A stretch of DNA of 64,000 bases from Cardiobacterium sp. Marseille-Q4385 (lineage in GTDB: Bacteria > Pseudomonadota > Gammaproteobacteria > Cardiobacteriales > Cardiobacteriaceae). The position numbers and the translations under genes were made by a program. Location: the NCBI RefSeq assembly GCF_916618745.1, contig NZ_OU745373.1, positions 434,001 to 498,000 on the forward strand, read 5' to 3'. Below are positions 8,304 through 16,485 of this stretch, piece by piece (the first letter of the stretch is position 1; the number at the start of each line of letters is the position of its first letter). The notes under the pieces are model-generated. The model did not search any database and was not told the origin of the DNA. It saw nothing but the letters and a program-made list of their open reading frames with translations.

Positions 8304-9086
8304 ATGTCAACTATCGCCTGCCACAATGCCCCATTGCCAACCAATCCCCATGACGACGCTATCCGCCGCAAACGCCTTGCCGCTTTCCTCACCGCCTGGG
8401 ACGACACACCCTCGCTGCGACAGTGGCAAGGGCGCGCGCTGCAGCGCAGCCGCCCTCTGGAATGGTTCGGCGCCGCGCAGTATCTGCACTACGAACAGTT
8501 GCAAACGCTGTTCTGCCGCGATGCCGCCGATACCGTCCGTCTCACCGCACTGTTGCTGGGTGAGGCACTGGTCGCCCATCTCGGCTTCGCCTGGTGCCGC
8601 AGCACCGTTTTCCCCGAAGAAGCGCTGCAAGTACGGCACTGCGAACGCACCCTCTTGTTGCATCTGCCCGCACTCGTCGCCAATGCCTTGAGTCAGCCGC
8701 AGGATGACGCCGATACTCTGGAAACGCTGTTCCTTACGCTGCTCTTTGACTGGCTGGTATGGTTCGGAGAATATCACTGGCTGGCCGCTCTCGGCGTCGC
8801 GGATTGGGAAGAAACTGCCTATATCGCCCGCTTCGGCGTCTGCCCGCCGCCGCCCCTGCGTCGGCGTCTGCGCTTGCTGCTGGAATGTGACGAGGAACGC
8901 GTCATCCGTAACTTCGGTAGCGCCATGCTGCTACCGCCTTTTGCCGTTCTGGAACAGAATGACTGGTCGGCACCGGAAAGTGCGGTTTTTGATCTGGAAC
9001 GGCAATTCAGCCGTGATTACGGTGCTGATTGGCGCGCATCGGCGGCACAAAGCATGCAGGAACGCGGCATGAATCCCGGCGCATAA
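8304..9086 (+). CDS. conserved-looking hypothetical protein, unknown function
   Basis: A 260-residue, Leu/Ala/Trp-rich, mostly helical soluble-looking protein. ATG 8304 (MSTIACHNAPLPTNPHDD) is preferred over TTG 8280 because a purine-rich AAGGCAAGG lies just upstream. Notable stretches are EWFGAAQYLHYEQLQTLF, LLFDWLVWFGEYHWLAALG and a basic PPPPLRRRLRLLLECDEERV. No clear membrane helix or catalytic motif. It precedes a nitroreductase by 42 bp on the same strand, so the two may be co-transcribed. I do not recognise the family. Confidence 0.7.
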   Translation: MSTIACHNAPLPTNPHDDAIRRKRLAAFLTAWDDTPSLRQWQGRALQRSRPLEWFGAAQYLHYEQLQTLFCRDAADTVRLTALLLGEALVAHLGFAWCRSTVFPEEALQVRHCERTLLLHLPALVANALSQPQDDADTLETLFLTLLFDWLVWFGEYHWLAALGVADWEETAYIARFGVCPPPPLRRRLRLLLECDEERVIRNFGSAMLLPPFAVLEQNDWSAPESAVFDLERQFSRDYGADWRASAAQSMQERGMNPGA

Positions 9087-9128
9087 ACCGCCCTATCTTT
9101 ACCCTCCCAACACCACAGGAGATTCCTC

Positions 9129-9788
9129 ATGATCTTGACCCCTTCTCAAACGCTCGACATTTTCCATCGCCGTGTTTCCACCCGCTATTACGACCCGGCA
9201 CGCACCATCAGCGCCGACGATTTCGCTGCCATCCTCGAATGTGGCCGTCTCTCGCCCAGCTCGGTCGGTTCCGAGCCGTGGCGCTTCATCGTCGTGCAGA
9301 ACCGCACCCTGCGCGACAAGCTCAAACCTGTCGCCTGGGGTATGCAGGCGACCCTCGATGACGCCAGCCACGTGGTCATCATCCTCGCCAAAAAGCACGC
9401 CCGCTACGACTCCGCCTTTTTTGATGCCATCGTCAAGAAGCGCAGCAGCAACGACACCGAAGCGCAACGCATCTATCAGCGCTACCGCGATTTTCAGACA
9501 AACGATCTGCGCATCGCCGACGATGAACGCGCCCTCTTTGACTGGGCCTGCAAACAGACCTATATCGCCCTCGCCAACATGATGACCGGCGCCGCCATGC
9601 TCGGCATCGATTCCTGCGCGATCGAGGGGATGCGCTACGACAGCGTCAACCGCATTCTCAGCGAGGAAGGGCTACTGGATGCGGAGGATTATGGTGTGTC
9701 CGTCGCCGTCACGTTCGGCTACCGCGCCCGCGATATTGCCGCAAAACCGCGCCGCCCACTGGCCGAGATCGTGCGCTGGGCGGAATAA
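9129..9788 (+). CDS. NAD(P)H-dependent nitroreductase family oxidoreductase
   Basis: A 219-residue FMN-dependent flavoenzyme of the NfsB/nitroreductase fold. The N-terminal FMN-phosphate motif RRVSTRYYDPARTIS is followed by ILECGRLSPSSVGSEPWRFIVV, the classic second motif. DYGVSVAVTFGYRARD near the C-terminus is the third FMN/dimer region. It has AGGAG just before ATG 9129. The natural substrate (quinone, nitro compound or flavin) cannot be read from the sequence. A MITE begins 22 bp after its stop. Confidence 0.88.
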   Translation: MILTPSQTLDIFHRRVSTRYYDPARTISADDFAAILECGRLSPSSVGSEPWRFIVVQNRTLRDKLKPVAWGMQATLDDASHVVIILAKKHARYDSAFFDAIVKKRSSNDTEAQRIYQRYRDFQTNDLRIADDERALFDWACKQTYIALANMMTGAAMLGIDSCAIEGMRYDSVNRILSEEGLLDAEDYGVSVAVTFGYRARDIAAKPRRPLAEIVRWAE

Positions 9789-9809
9789 ATGCCGCTCGGA
9801 TCACGACGC

Positions 9810-9917
9810 TATAGTTGAATAGATAAAAAAGCGTAACAAGGCGCGCCGCCGCGGACAGTACAGGTAGTACGGCAAGGCGGCGCAACGCCGTTACGATTAT
9901 TTAGATGTTTAACTATA
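9810..9917. mobile_element. Correia-like MITE, copy 1 (108 bp)
   Basis: Begins TATAGTTGAAT and ends GTTTAACTATA. The outer 28 bp form an imperfect terminal inverted repeat (23 of 28 positions pair). The inner part forms a GC stem around the core GACAGTACAGGTAGTACGG. The second copy at 34211-34318 has the same length and differs at only a few bases. Core and TATAGT ends resemble neisserial Correia elements from memory. It has no coding capacity and was presumably mobilised by a transposase in trans. Confidence 0.85.
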
Positions 9918-9930
9918 ACGAAGCGTCCAT

Positions 9931-9961
9931 AAAAAATCCCCGGCAATCTGCCGGGGATTTT
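9931..9961 (-). terminator. strong intrinsic terminator, mainly for the minus-strand lipoprotein gene
   Basis: ATCCCCGGCA / TGCCGGGGAT form a 10-bp stem with a 3-nt loop (9936-9958). It is flanked by A6 on the left and T3 on the right, so it reads best for minus-strand transcripts leaving the gene at 9980. Confidence 0.8.
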
Positions 9962-9979
9962 GCTGTCTGCTATCGCGCT

Positions 9980-10285
9980 TTAGTAAAGAAAGCCGCTGTA
10001 ATAACCGCCGAGGACACCGGCACCGAAGCCGTAAGCGGTGCTTTCGGTATCGTGTCCGGCCGCCTGACCAATGCCGGCTCCGATAGCGCCGCCCCAGAGG
10101 GCATTATTCACTTCGTTCGGCTGGCGGGCATAGCGGAGATGCTGCGCACCGATAATGTCCGCTTTACCGATACTGCTATTAAGCGGAGCGCCGGGCGCTT
10201 GTGCCTGCAAGGGCACGTCGTTGCGCGGGGCCGCGGTGCAGGCGGCAAGCAGCAGCGGCAGGGTGAGCGGCAATAGGGCTTTCAT
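9980..10285 (-). CDS. small outer-membrane lipoprotein with glycine-zipper segment
   Basis: 101 residues. The type II signal peptide MKALLPLTLPLLLAAC gives a lipidated Cys16. The mature part ends in GGAIGAGIGQAAGHDTESTAYGFGAGVLGGYYSG, a glycine-zipper pattern like the SlyB/Rz1-type 'Gly-zipper 2TM' proteins. The next gene upstream (10295-10654) encodes a related lipoprotein sharing GAGIGQ...DTEST, so the pair probably arose by duplication. They are 9 bp apart and surely co-transcribed. Confidence 0.8.
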   Translation of the reverse strand: MKALLPLTLPLLLAACTAAPRNDVPLQAQAPGAPLNSSIGKADIIGAQHLRYARQPNEVNNALWGGAIGAGIGQAAGHDTESTAYGFGAGVLGGYYSGFLY

Positions 10286-10294
10286 ATGCGCTCC

Positions 10295-10654
10295 TTAGCG
10301 ACGATAACCGCCGTTATAGTAGCCACCGTTGTTGTAACCGCCATTGTTGTAGGTCGGCTGCTGGTAGGTGGGTTGTTGGTACGTCGGCTGTTGGTAAGTC
10401 GGTTGCTGGTAGGTGCCGGTGCCGTCCGGGGTGCGGACTTGGCTGCCAATGAGGCCGCCAATCGCGGCGCCGGTCAGGGTGGATTCGGTGTCTTTACCCC
10501 ACAGTTGGCCAATGCCAGCGCCAACGGCGGCACCGATGGCGGCGTTGCGAGCAGTGGTGGTGCCGGATTGGTTCGGCGGGGTAACGGTGCTGCACGCAGC
10601 AAGTCCGCCAATGATGGCAGCGAGCAGCGAGGTTTTGATAAGGGTGTTTTTCAT
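10295..10654 (-). CDS. glycine-zipper lipoprotein with QQPTY tandem repeats
   Basis: 119 residues from ATG 10654 (MKNTLIKTSLLAAIIGGLAACS); the lipobox GLAAC gives a lipidated Cys. The mature part has AIGAAVGAGIGQLWGKDTESTLTGAAIGGLIG, a two-part glycine zipper. It is followed by QQPTY repeated four times and a low-complexity NNGGYNNGGYYNGGY tail. The frame is open further upstream, but the signal peptide fixes this start. Likely an outer-membrane stability lipoprotein. It sits just upstream of its paralogue at 9980-10285. Confidence 0.82.
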   Translation of the reverse strand: MKNTLIKTSLLAAIIGGLAACSTVTPPNQSGTTTARNAAIGAAVGAGIGQLWGKDTESTLTGAAIGGLIGSQVRTPDGTGTYQQPTYQQPTYQQPTYQQPTYNNGGYNNGGYYNGGYRR

Positions 10655-10724
10655 GTGGTGTCTCCTGTGTTTGCCCGGATTCGGGATGGCAAAAGAGTAG
10701 TGCAATTCAGGGCGGGTGGTAATG

Positions 10725-12116
10725 TCAATCCTGCAAGGTTTCGCGGGCAGCGGCAATGCGCGCTTTGACTTGTGCGGGCGCGGTGCCGCCGAAGTGGTTG
10801 CGGGCGTTGACCGAGCCTTCCAGGGTGAGGCTTTGGTACACATCTGTGGCAATGGCGGGCGAGAGTTGTTGCAGGTCGGCAAGTGGCAGGGCATCCAGCG
10901 TGGTTTGGCGTTCGATAGCGAGATGCACGGCGCGACCGACAATTTCGTGGGCATCACGGAAGGGTACGCCGCGCCGCACGAGGTAGTCGGCCAGATCGGT
11001 CGCGGTGGAATAGCCTTCGCCGGCGGCGCGGTACATGGCATCGCGCTTGGCTTCGATGGCGGGAATCATGTCGGCAAAGGCGCGCAGGCAGGCGAGGACG
11101 GTGTCCAATGTGTCGAAAAGCGGTTCTTTGTCTTCCTGGTTGTCTTTGTTGTAGGCGAGCGGCTGGCTTTTCATCAGGGTGAGCAGGGCGATGAGGTGAC
11201 CATAGACGCGGCCACTTTTGCCGCGCACGAGTTCGGGCACGTCAGGATTTTTTTTCTGCGGCATGATGGAAGAGCCGGTGCAGAAACGGTCGGGCAGGTC
11301 GATGAAGCGGTAGGCGGCGCTGTTCCAAAGGATGAGTTCTTCGGCAATGCGGCTGAGGTGCATCATCAGGGTAGCGGCGGCGGCGCAGGTTTCGATGGCA
11401 AAGTCACGGTCAGAGACAGCATCGAGCGAGTTGGCGCAGGGCGCGGCAAAGCCGAGCGTGGTCGCTGTCATGTGTCGATCGATAGGATAGGTGGTGCCGG
11501 CGAGCGCGGCGGCACCCAGCGGGGATTGGTTCAGGCGGGCACGGCTGTCGCGGAAGCGCCCGGCGTCGCGGTTGAGCATTTCGTACCACGCCATGAGGTG
11601 ATGGCCGAAGGTGACGGGCTGGGCGACTTGCAGATGGGTGAAACCGGGCATGATGGTGTCTGCTTCTTGCTCGGCCAAGGTAACGATGGCGCGTTGCAGG
11701 CGGCGGATTTCACCGAGGACGCGGTCGATGGCGGTACGGGTATAGAGGCGGATATCGGTCGCAACTTGGTCGTTGCGCGAGCGGCCGGTGTGCAGACGTT
11801 TACCGGCGTCGCCGATGAGATCCGTCAGGCGTTTTTCGATGTTCATGTGCACGTCTTCCAGCGCCGTGTCCCAGACGAACTCGCCACGCGCGATTTCATC
11901 GGCAATGCTGTCCAATCCGCTGGCAATGGCATCACCATCGGCGGCGCTGAGGACGCCTTGTTGAACCAGCATCGCGGCGTGTGCTTTGGAGCCGGCGATG
12001 TCTTCGGCGGCAAGACGCTGGTCAAAGCCGACGGAGGCAGTGAAAGCGGCGACGAAGGCGTCGGTAGATTCCTGGAAGCGTCCGCCCCAGGCGCTGTTGG
12101 TTTTCGCTTTGTGCAT
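10725..12116 (-). CDS. argH: argininosuccinate lyase
   Basis: Cleaves argininosuccinate to arginine and fumarate in the cytosol. The 463-residue protein starts at ATG 12116 (MHKAKTNSAWGGRFQES), as in other ArgH proteins. The fumarase/aspartase superfamily signature TGSSIMPQKKNPDVPE is intact, as are TGRSRNDQVATD and GFTHLQVAQPVTFGHH. It diverges from hemC with only 43 bp between the start codons. Confidence 0.97.
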   Translation of the reverse strand: MHKAKTNSAWGGRFQESTDAFVAAFTASVGFDQRLAAEDIAGSKAHAAMLVQQGVLSAADGDAIASGLDSIADEIARGEFVWDTALEDVHMNIEKRLTDLIGDAGKRLHTGRSRNDQVATDIRLYTRTAIDRVLGEIRRLQRAIVTLAEQEADTIMPGFTHLQVAQPVTFGHHLMAWYEMLNRDAGRFRDSRARLNQSPLGAAALAGTTYPIDRHMTATTLGFAAPCANSLDAVSDRDFAIETCAAAATLMMHLSRIAEELILWNSAAYRFIDLPDRFCTGSSIMPQKKNPDVPELVRGKSGRVYGHLIALLTLMKSQPLAYNKDNQEDKEPLFDTLDTVLACLRAFADMIPAIEAKRDAMYRAAGEGYSTATDLADYLVRRGVPFRDAHEIVGRAVHLAIERQTTLDALPLADLQQLSPAIATDVYQSLTLEGSVNARNHFGGTAPAQVKARIAAARETLQD

Positions 12117-12148
12117 ACAGTAAACTCGCGGGTTGTTTCTTTCCGCGC

Positions 12149-12154
12149 ATTGTA
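12149..12154 (-). promoter_or_regulatory. possible -10 box for argH
   Basis: TACAAT on the minus strand inside the 43-bp argH/hemC gap would start transcription about 26 nt before the argH ATG. No good -35 is evident; it would fall inside hemC. Confidence 0.35.
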
Positions 12155-12159
12155 ACCGC

Positions 12160-13092
12160 ATGAATCTGTCTATCCCCGAAATCCGCATCGCCACCCGCGA
12201 AAGCAAACTTGCCCTGTGGCAAGCCGAACACGTCGCCACCCGCTTGCGCGAATGTTATCCGCAACTCACCGTCCGCCTAGTGCCGATGACAACACGCGGC
12301 GATCAGTTGCTGGACGCGCCGCTGGCAAAAATCGGCGGCAAGGGCCTGTTTATCAAGGAACTGGAACAGGCGCTGGCTCGCGACGAAGCGGATATTGCCG
12401 TGCATTCGATGAAGGATGTCGGTGTGCACCTGCCGGAGGGTTACGCTATCGCTGCCATCCTGCCGCGCGAAAATCCTTACGACGCTTTCGTCAGCAACCG
12501 CTTCGCCCGCTTCACCGATCTGCCTGCCGGGGCAGTGGTCGGAACGTGCAGCCTGCGCCGCCGCATGCAAATCGCCCGCGTCCGCCCCGATGTGGTATTG
12601 CGCGACCTGCGCGGCAATGTGCAAACCCGTCTCGCCAAACTCGACCGGGGCGATTTCGATGCCATCATCCTCGCCTGCGCCGGGCTGATCCGCCTCGACC
12701 TGCACGACCGCATCCGCGAAATTCTGCCTGTTGCCCTGTCGCTACCCGCTATCGGCCAGGGTGCCATCGGTATCGAATGCCGCCTGGACAGTCCCGTTTA
12801 CCCGCTGCTTGCCGCCCTGAATGACGCCGACACCGCCCTGTGTGTGCAAACCGAGCGCATCATCAACCGCTATCTTGAAGGTTCCTGCCAGGTGCCACTC
12901 GCTGCCTTCGCTACCCTGCACGGCGAGCGTATTCACCTGGAAGCACGCATCGGTATGCCGGATGGCAGCGATTATCTCGCCGCAAGCGACGATGCCCCGC
13001 GTACCGATGCCGCCGCGCTGGGCGAGCGCATTGCCGCTCGCCTGATTGCCGGTGGTGCCCGCGATATCTTGCGCCGCCTCAGCCATGTCTGA
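12160..13092 (+). CDS. hemC: porphobilinogen deaminase (hydroxymethylbilane synthase)
   Basis: Polymerises four porphobilinogens to hydroxymethylbilane. 310 residues from ATG 12160 (MNLSIPEIRIATRESKLALWQ). Substrate-binding motifs include TTRGDQLLDAPLAKIGGKGLFIKELE and VGTCSLRRRMQI. Cys243 in EGSCQVPLAAF is the dipyrromethane cofactor attachment site. A slightly longer frame exists, but this start matches the family. It overlaps hemD by 8 bp at the head of hemC-hemD-hemX-hemY. No clear ribosome-binding site precedes the ATG. Confidence 0.97.
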   Translation: MNLSIPEIRIATRESKLALWQAEHVATRLRECYPQLTVRLVPMTTRGDQLLDAPLAKIGGKGLFIKELEQALARDEADIAVHSMKDVGVHLPEGYAIAAILPRENPYDAFVSNRFARFTDLPAGAVVGTCSLRRRMQIARVRPDVVLRDLRGNVQTRLAKLDRGDFDAIILACAGLIRLDLHDRIREILPVALSLPAIGQGAIGIECRLDSPVYPLLAALNDADTALCVQTERIINRYLEGSCQVPLAAFATLHGERIHLEARIGMPDGSDYLAASDDAPRTDAAALGERIAARLIAGGARDILRRLSHV

Positions 13093-13822
13093 ACTTAGCG
13101 GCTGCATCATCCTCTACACCCGCGATAGTAGCCACTACCCTGCCTTCCGCACCCGCATCACCGCGTTGGGCGGCACTACCTACCATCTGCCGCTGATGAC
13201 AACCGTCCCACAACCGCTCAGTGCCGCTGACCGCACCATCCTTGATAGCAGCGACACCCTCATCTTCACCAGCGCTGCCGCTGTGCAACACCTGCTCGCC
13301 CAATATCCCCTGCACGGACAACAAACCATCGCTATCGGTACCGCCACCGCTGCCGCCCTGCCCTGCCCGCCCAACCGCTGCGCCCCGCCGCCCTATAACA
13401 GCGAAGCACTACTCGCTGACTGGCAACCGCATGGCGCGTGCATCGCCCTTATCGCCGCACCGGAAGGCAGACAGATGCTTGCGGAAACCCTCAGTCAAAA
13501 CAATACCGTGCACACCATCTATCCCTACCGCCGCACCAACCCAAGCACACACTATCCATCCGCCCTGCCAATCCCGCACATCATCACCATTGCCAGCCAG
13601 CAAACCCTTGATCACCTGCTCGCAATAGTCCCGCAAGAAAAACGAAAACTGCTAAAATGCCGCACCTGTATTGCTGCCATCAGCGAACGAGTGGCGCAAT
13701 ATGCGGAAAAACAAGGCTTTCATACGCATATCCATGCCGAAAAAGCCGGTGAAACAGAGCAAATCGCAGCCATCTGCCGCTGGTGGCAGACGGTGGAATC
13801 CAACTCAGGAGCAACTCCATGA
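13085..13822 (+). CDS. hemD: uroporphyrinogen-III synthase
   Basis: Cyclises hydroxymethylbilane with D-ring inversion. The 245-residue protein starts at ATG 13085, overlapping the hemC stop, and reads MSELSGCIILYTRDSSHYPAF. HemD is poorly conserved in sequence. Support comes from length, position between hemC and hemX, and patterns such as LIFTSAAAVQHLL and PHIITIASQQTLDHLL, which match the two-domain HemD fold. The hemX start lies inside its 3' end (13819). Confidence 0.88.
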   Translation: MSELSGCIILYTRDSSHYPAFRTRITALGGTTYHLPLMTTVPQPLSAADRTILDSSDTLIFTSAAAVQHLLAQYPLHGQQTIAIGTATAAALPCPPNRCAPPPYNSEALLADWQPHGACIALIAAPEGRQMLAETLSQNNTVHTIYPYRRTNPSTHYPSALPIPHIITIASQQTLDHLLAIVPQEKRKLLKCRTCIAAISERVAQYAEKQGFHTHIHAEKAGETEQIAAICRWWQTVESNSGATP

Positions 13823-15078
13823 CTGACCCGAACCAACCCGAAAATCAGCAAGAAACACTCCCCGTAACACAGCACGGCCATGACGAACAAAAAACGCCAC
13901 AGAGCGGCAGCGGGCGCGGGCTAGCGTTCCTTTCCCTCGTGGTCAGCCTTGCCATTGTCGGCGGTGGTACCTTCGCCCTGAATAAAATTACCACCCATTA
14001 CAACGACGCTATCGCCAAACTGAATCTCAACCTGAACGACACCGCGCCAAAAACCTACGCCACCATCAGCAAAATGGACGAGCTGGAACAACAAGTCTCC
14101 CAACTCGACCAGCAAACCAAAAATATCGACAGCGCCATCAACACCGCTGTGAATGCCGCCGTCGCCGCGAACCAAGTCAGCGACGATCAAATCGCCGCCA
14201 TCGCCGCACAACACAGCATCAGCCGCGAACAAGTCGAAAGCCTTATCAAGCAAGAGCTGGCAAGCTTCGCCCAAGGCGAAACCAAAATCGACCTCAGCAA
14301 AGAAATCGCCGCCGTACAACAAAGCGAAGCCGCCGCTAAAGCTGCTGTGCAGCAAATTGACGAAAAACGCGTCCTTATCGAACACGCCTTGGCACAGAAC
14401 AACAGCAGTGCCAACCCCTACCCGCTGCTGAACGCGCTGAAAATGGCAAAAATCGCTGCCAGTGACGGCAACTACAGCGCTGCCAAAGCCTACCTCGACC
14501 AAGCCGGCGAAACCTACACCCTCTTCAACCTGAACGGCACCGTATACGCCAAATACCAAAATGCGCTGACCGAACTGCGCACCGAATACGGCATCCTTGC
14601 CGCCAAACCTGCCCCGGCTGCCCAAATAGAGGCCATCATCGCCACCCTGCCGAAATGGCCGTACAAAAACGTCAACGCCGTCAATCTGCTTGCAGCAAAA
14701 GAACAAACCGCTCCGGCTGACTGGCAAGATAAACTCAAAGATGCCGGGCAAAACCTTCTCGAAAAAACCATCACCGTCGTCAAAATAGACGACGCTGGCA
14801 ATGCTTGGATACAAGCCAACGACGCCCTGCAAATCATCCACAAAGACAACCTGCGCTTGAACCTCGCTTTTGCTCGTAACGCCCTGCAACTGCGGGATCA
14901 AGCGGGCTACAACCACATCGCCAAAGAACTCTACGCACAAATCGAGCGCCTCTTTGACACTGCAAACAGCGACGTTGCCGCTGCACTGGCTACCCTCGAA
15001 AGGCTTGAAACTAGCGACGATAAAATTCCAGACATCGGCGCTCTGATTGAGCAAATCGAAAAAGCGGCGAAGGAGTAA
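13819..15078 (+). CDS. hemX: HemX-like inner-membrane protein of the hem operon
   Basis: 419 residues from ATG 13819, with AGGAGC upstream. A Gln/Asn-rich cytoplasmic N-terminus is followed by one transmembrane helix (about residues 34-57, AFLSLVVSLAIVGGGTFAL). A long periplasmic Gln/Ala/Lys-rich helical domain starting MDELEQQVSQLDQQTKNIDSAINTAV follows, typical of HemX. Often annotated as a uroporphyrinogen-III methyltransferase, but no SAM-binding domain is visible; the role is unproven. It lies between hemD and hemY, and its stop is 4 bp before the hemY ATG. Confidence 0.85.
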   Translation: MTDPNQPENQQETLPVTQHGHDEQKTPQSGSGRGLAFLSLVVSLAIVGGGTFALNKITTHYNDAIAKLNLNLNDTAPKTYATISKMDELEQQVSQLDQQTKNIDSAINTAVNAAVAANQVSDDQIAAIAAQHSISREQVESLIKQELASFAQGETKIDLSKEIAAVQQSEAAAKAAVQQIDEKRVLIEHALAQNNSSANPYPLLNALKMAKIAASDGNYSAAKAYLDQAGETYTLFNLNGTVYAKYQNALTELRTEYGILAAKPAPAAQIEAIIATLPKWPYKNVNAVNLLAAKEQTAPADWQDKLKDAGQNLLEKTITVVKIDDAGNAWIQANDALQIIHKDNLRLNLAFARNALQLRDQAGYNHIAKELYAQIERLFDTANSDVAAALATLERLETSDDKIPDIGALIEQIEKAAKE

Positions 15079-15082
15079 ACCC

Positions 15083-16408
15083 ATGGTACGCATCATTCTC
15101 ATCCTGCTCGCCCTCTGCCTATGCGGCGTGGCAGGTTACGCAGTCAACCTGCTCCCACAACAACGCGTTTACGTCTTCGCAGCCGGCTACTACGTCGAAA
15201 CCTCGCTCATCGTCTGGCTTATCCTCTCACTTATCGCCTCCGGCATCATCTTCTACTGCCTGCGCATACTCTGCGTTCTCTGGCACAGCCCGCAAATCCT
15301 CAGCCGTAGCAGCAGTGTGCGCCGCCGTCACAAAGCCGAGCGCCTGCTAAAAAGCGGCCTCGCTGCCATGCTGTCTGGCCACTATGGTCGTGCCGAACGC
15401 GATCTTGAGCACGGTGGACGCCTGATGACCGCACTTGGTCAAGACGCCGTTATCTACTACGAAAACGCTGCCATTGCCGCCGACCGGCAAAACGCCAAAG
15501 ACCGCCGTGATCACTACCTGCTACGTGCCCGTGAAGGTGCCCGCCAGCAACAAAGCAACCTGACCCGCTTGACCGAGGCCGAAATCCACGTCCAGAACGG
15601 CGCTTACGAGCAGGCACTCAAGCTGCTGGAACAACTGCACAACGAAGAACCGCGCAACAGCAAAATCATCGCTCTGCTTGATCAAACCTATGCCGGACAG
15701 CAAGCCTGGGATAAAGCCTGGAGCAACCTCTCCGCCCTGCGCCCACAACTGGACACTGCCGCCTACGACAGCCGTCGCAAGACTTACGCCCAAGGCATCC
15801 TGCACGATGGTGCCAAAGGCGACATCCAGGCGCTCGAAGCAGCGTGGAAACGCCTGCCGTCTGACCTGCGCCGCGACAAAGCCCTCATCCTGCAATACGC
15901 CGGCGCACTGGCGGCGAACGACCACCCGGAAGAAGCCGAAAAACTGCTCGCCGGCGAAATCCGCCAAAGCCAGGACCTCGAACTCATCCAGGCATACAGC
16001 CAACTGCGCCGCGCCGACTTCCGTGCCCAGCTTGAACACATGAAGCAGTGGGAAAGCAAACACGCGAATGACGCCATCTTCCTCTACGCCAAAGCGCTCA
16101 TCGCCTACAAAGCGAAAGACCTTGATACCGCGCTGCAAGCCATCGAAGAAGCCGTCAAACGTGGCCAGGCGCCAGAAGCCTTCGCCCTCTACGCGCAAAT
16201 CCTCGACGCAAAAAACCGCCCGGAAGCCGCGTTGCTTGCCTATCGACAAAGCGTCGCCCCGGCTCACCCGGAACAAGCACTGGAAGGCGACCTGCTACCG
16301 GCAGCGCCTACCCCGCCAGCGGTCGAACTCAATAAAGAAGCTGTCGAACCGCCTGCCGTTGCAGACCAAAGCGGTGACGATAAGCCTAACGAAGAAAACA
16401 AAGCCTAA
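15083..16408 (+). CDS. hemY: HemY-like TPR protein of the hem operon
   Basis: 441 residues from ATG 15083 (MVRIILILLALCLCGVAGYAVN), with AAGGAG upstream. Two N-terminal transmembrane helices (about 2-20 and 40-62) form the HemY N-terminal domain. They are followed by a helical-repeat (TPR-like) region with units such as AEIHVQNGAYEQALKLLEQLHNEEPRN. The C-terminus is Pro/Glu-rich. This is the gammaproteobacterial HemY, unrelated to protoporphyrinogen oxidase; the function is unproven. Last gene of hemCDXY, followed by a terminator. Confidence 0.88.
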   Translation: MVRIILILLALCLCGVAGYAVNLLPQQRVYVFAAGYYVETSLIVWLILSLIASGIIFYCLRILCVLWHSPQILSRSSSVRRRHKAERLLKSGLAAMLSGHYGRAERDLEHGGRLMTALGQDAVIYYENAAIAADRQNAKDRRDHYLLRAREGARQQQSNLTRLTEAEIHVQNGAYEQALKLLEQLHNEEPRNSKIIALLDQTYAGQQAWDKAWSNLSALRPQLDTAAYDSRRKTYAQGILHDGAKGDIQALEAAWKRLPSDLRRDKALILQYAGALAANDHPEEAEKLLAGEIRQSQDLELIQAYSQLRRADFRAQLEHMKQWESKHANDAIFLYAKALIAYKAKDLDTALQAIEEAVKRGQAPEAFALYAQILDAKNRPEAALLAYRQSVAPAHPEQALEGDLLPAAPTPPAVELNKEAVEPPAVADQSGDDKPNEENKA

Positions 16409-16414
16409 ACCACG

Positions 16415-16439
16415 ACACCCGCGCAAGCGGGTGTTTTTT
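16415..16439 (+). terminator. intrinsic terminator of the hemCDXY operon
   Basis: ACACCCGC-GCAA-GCGGGTGT stem-loop followed directly by a T tract, six bases after the hemY stop. Confidence 0.9.
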
Positions 16440-16485
16440 CATTGATAACGTTTGAAAAATAGAAAAGATACAGAGTTGACGCACC

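Noticed and set aside
13819..15078. HemX as a uroporphyrinogen-III methyltransferase
   Set aside because: It has a single membrane helix and a Gln-rich coiled-coil domain, with no SAM-binding methyltransferase motifs.
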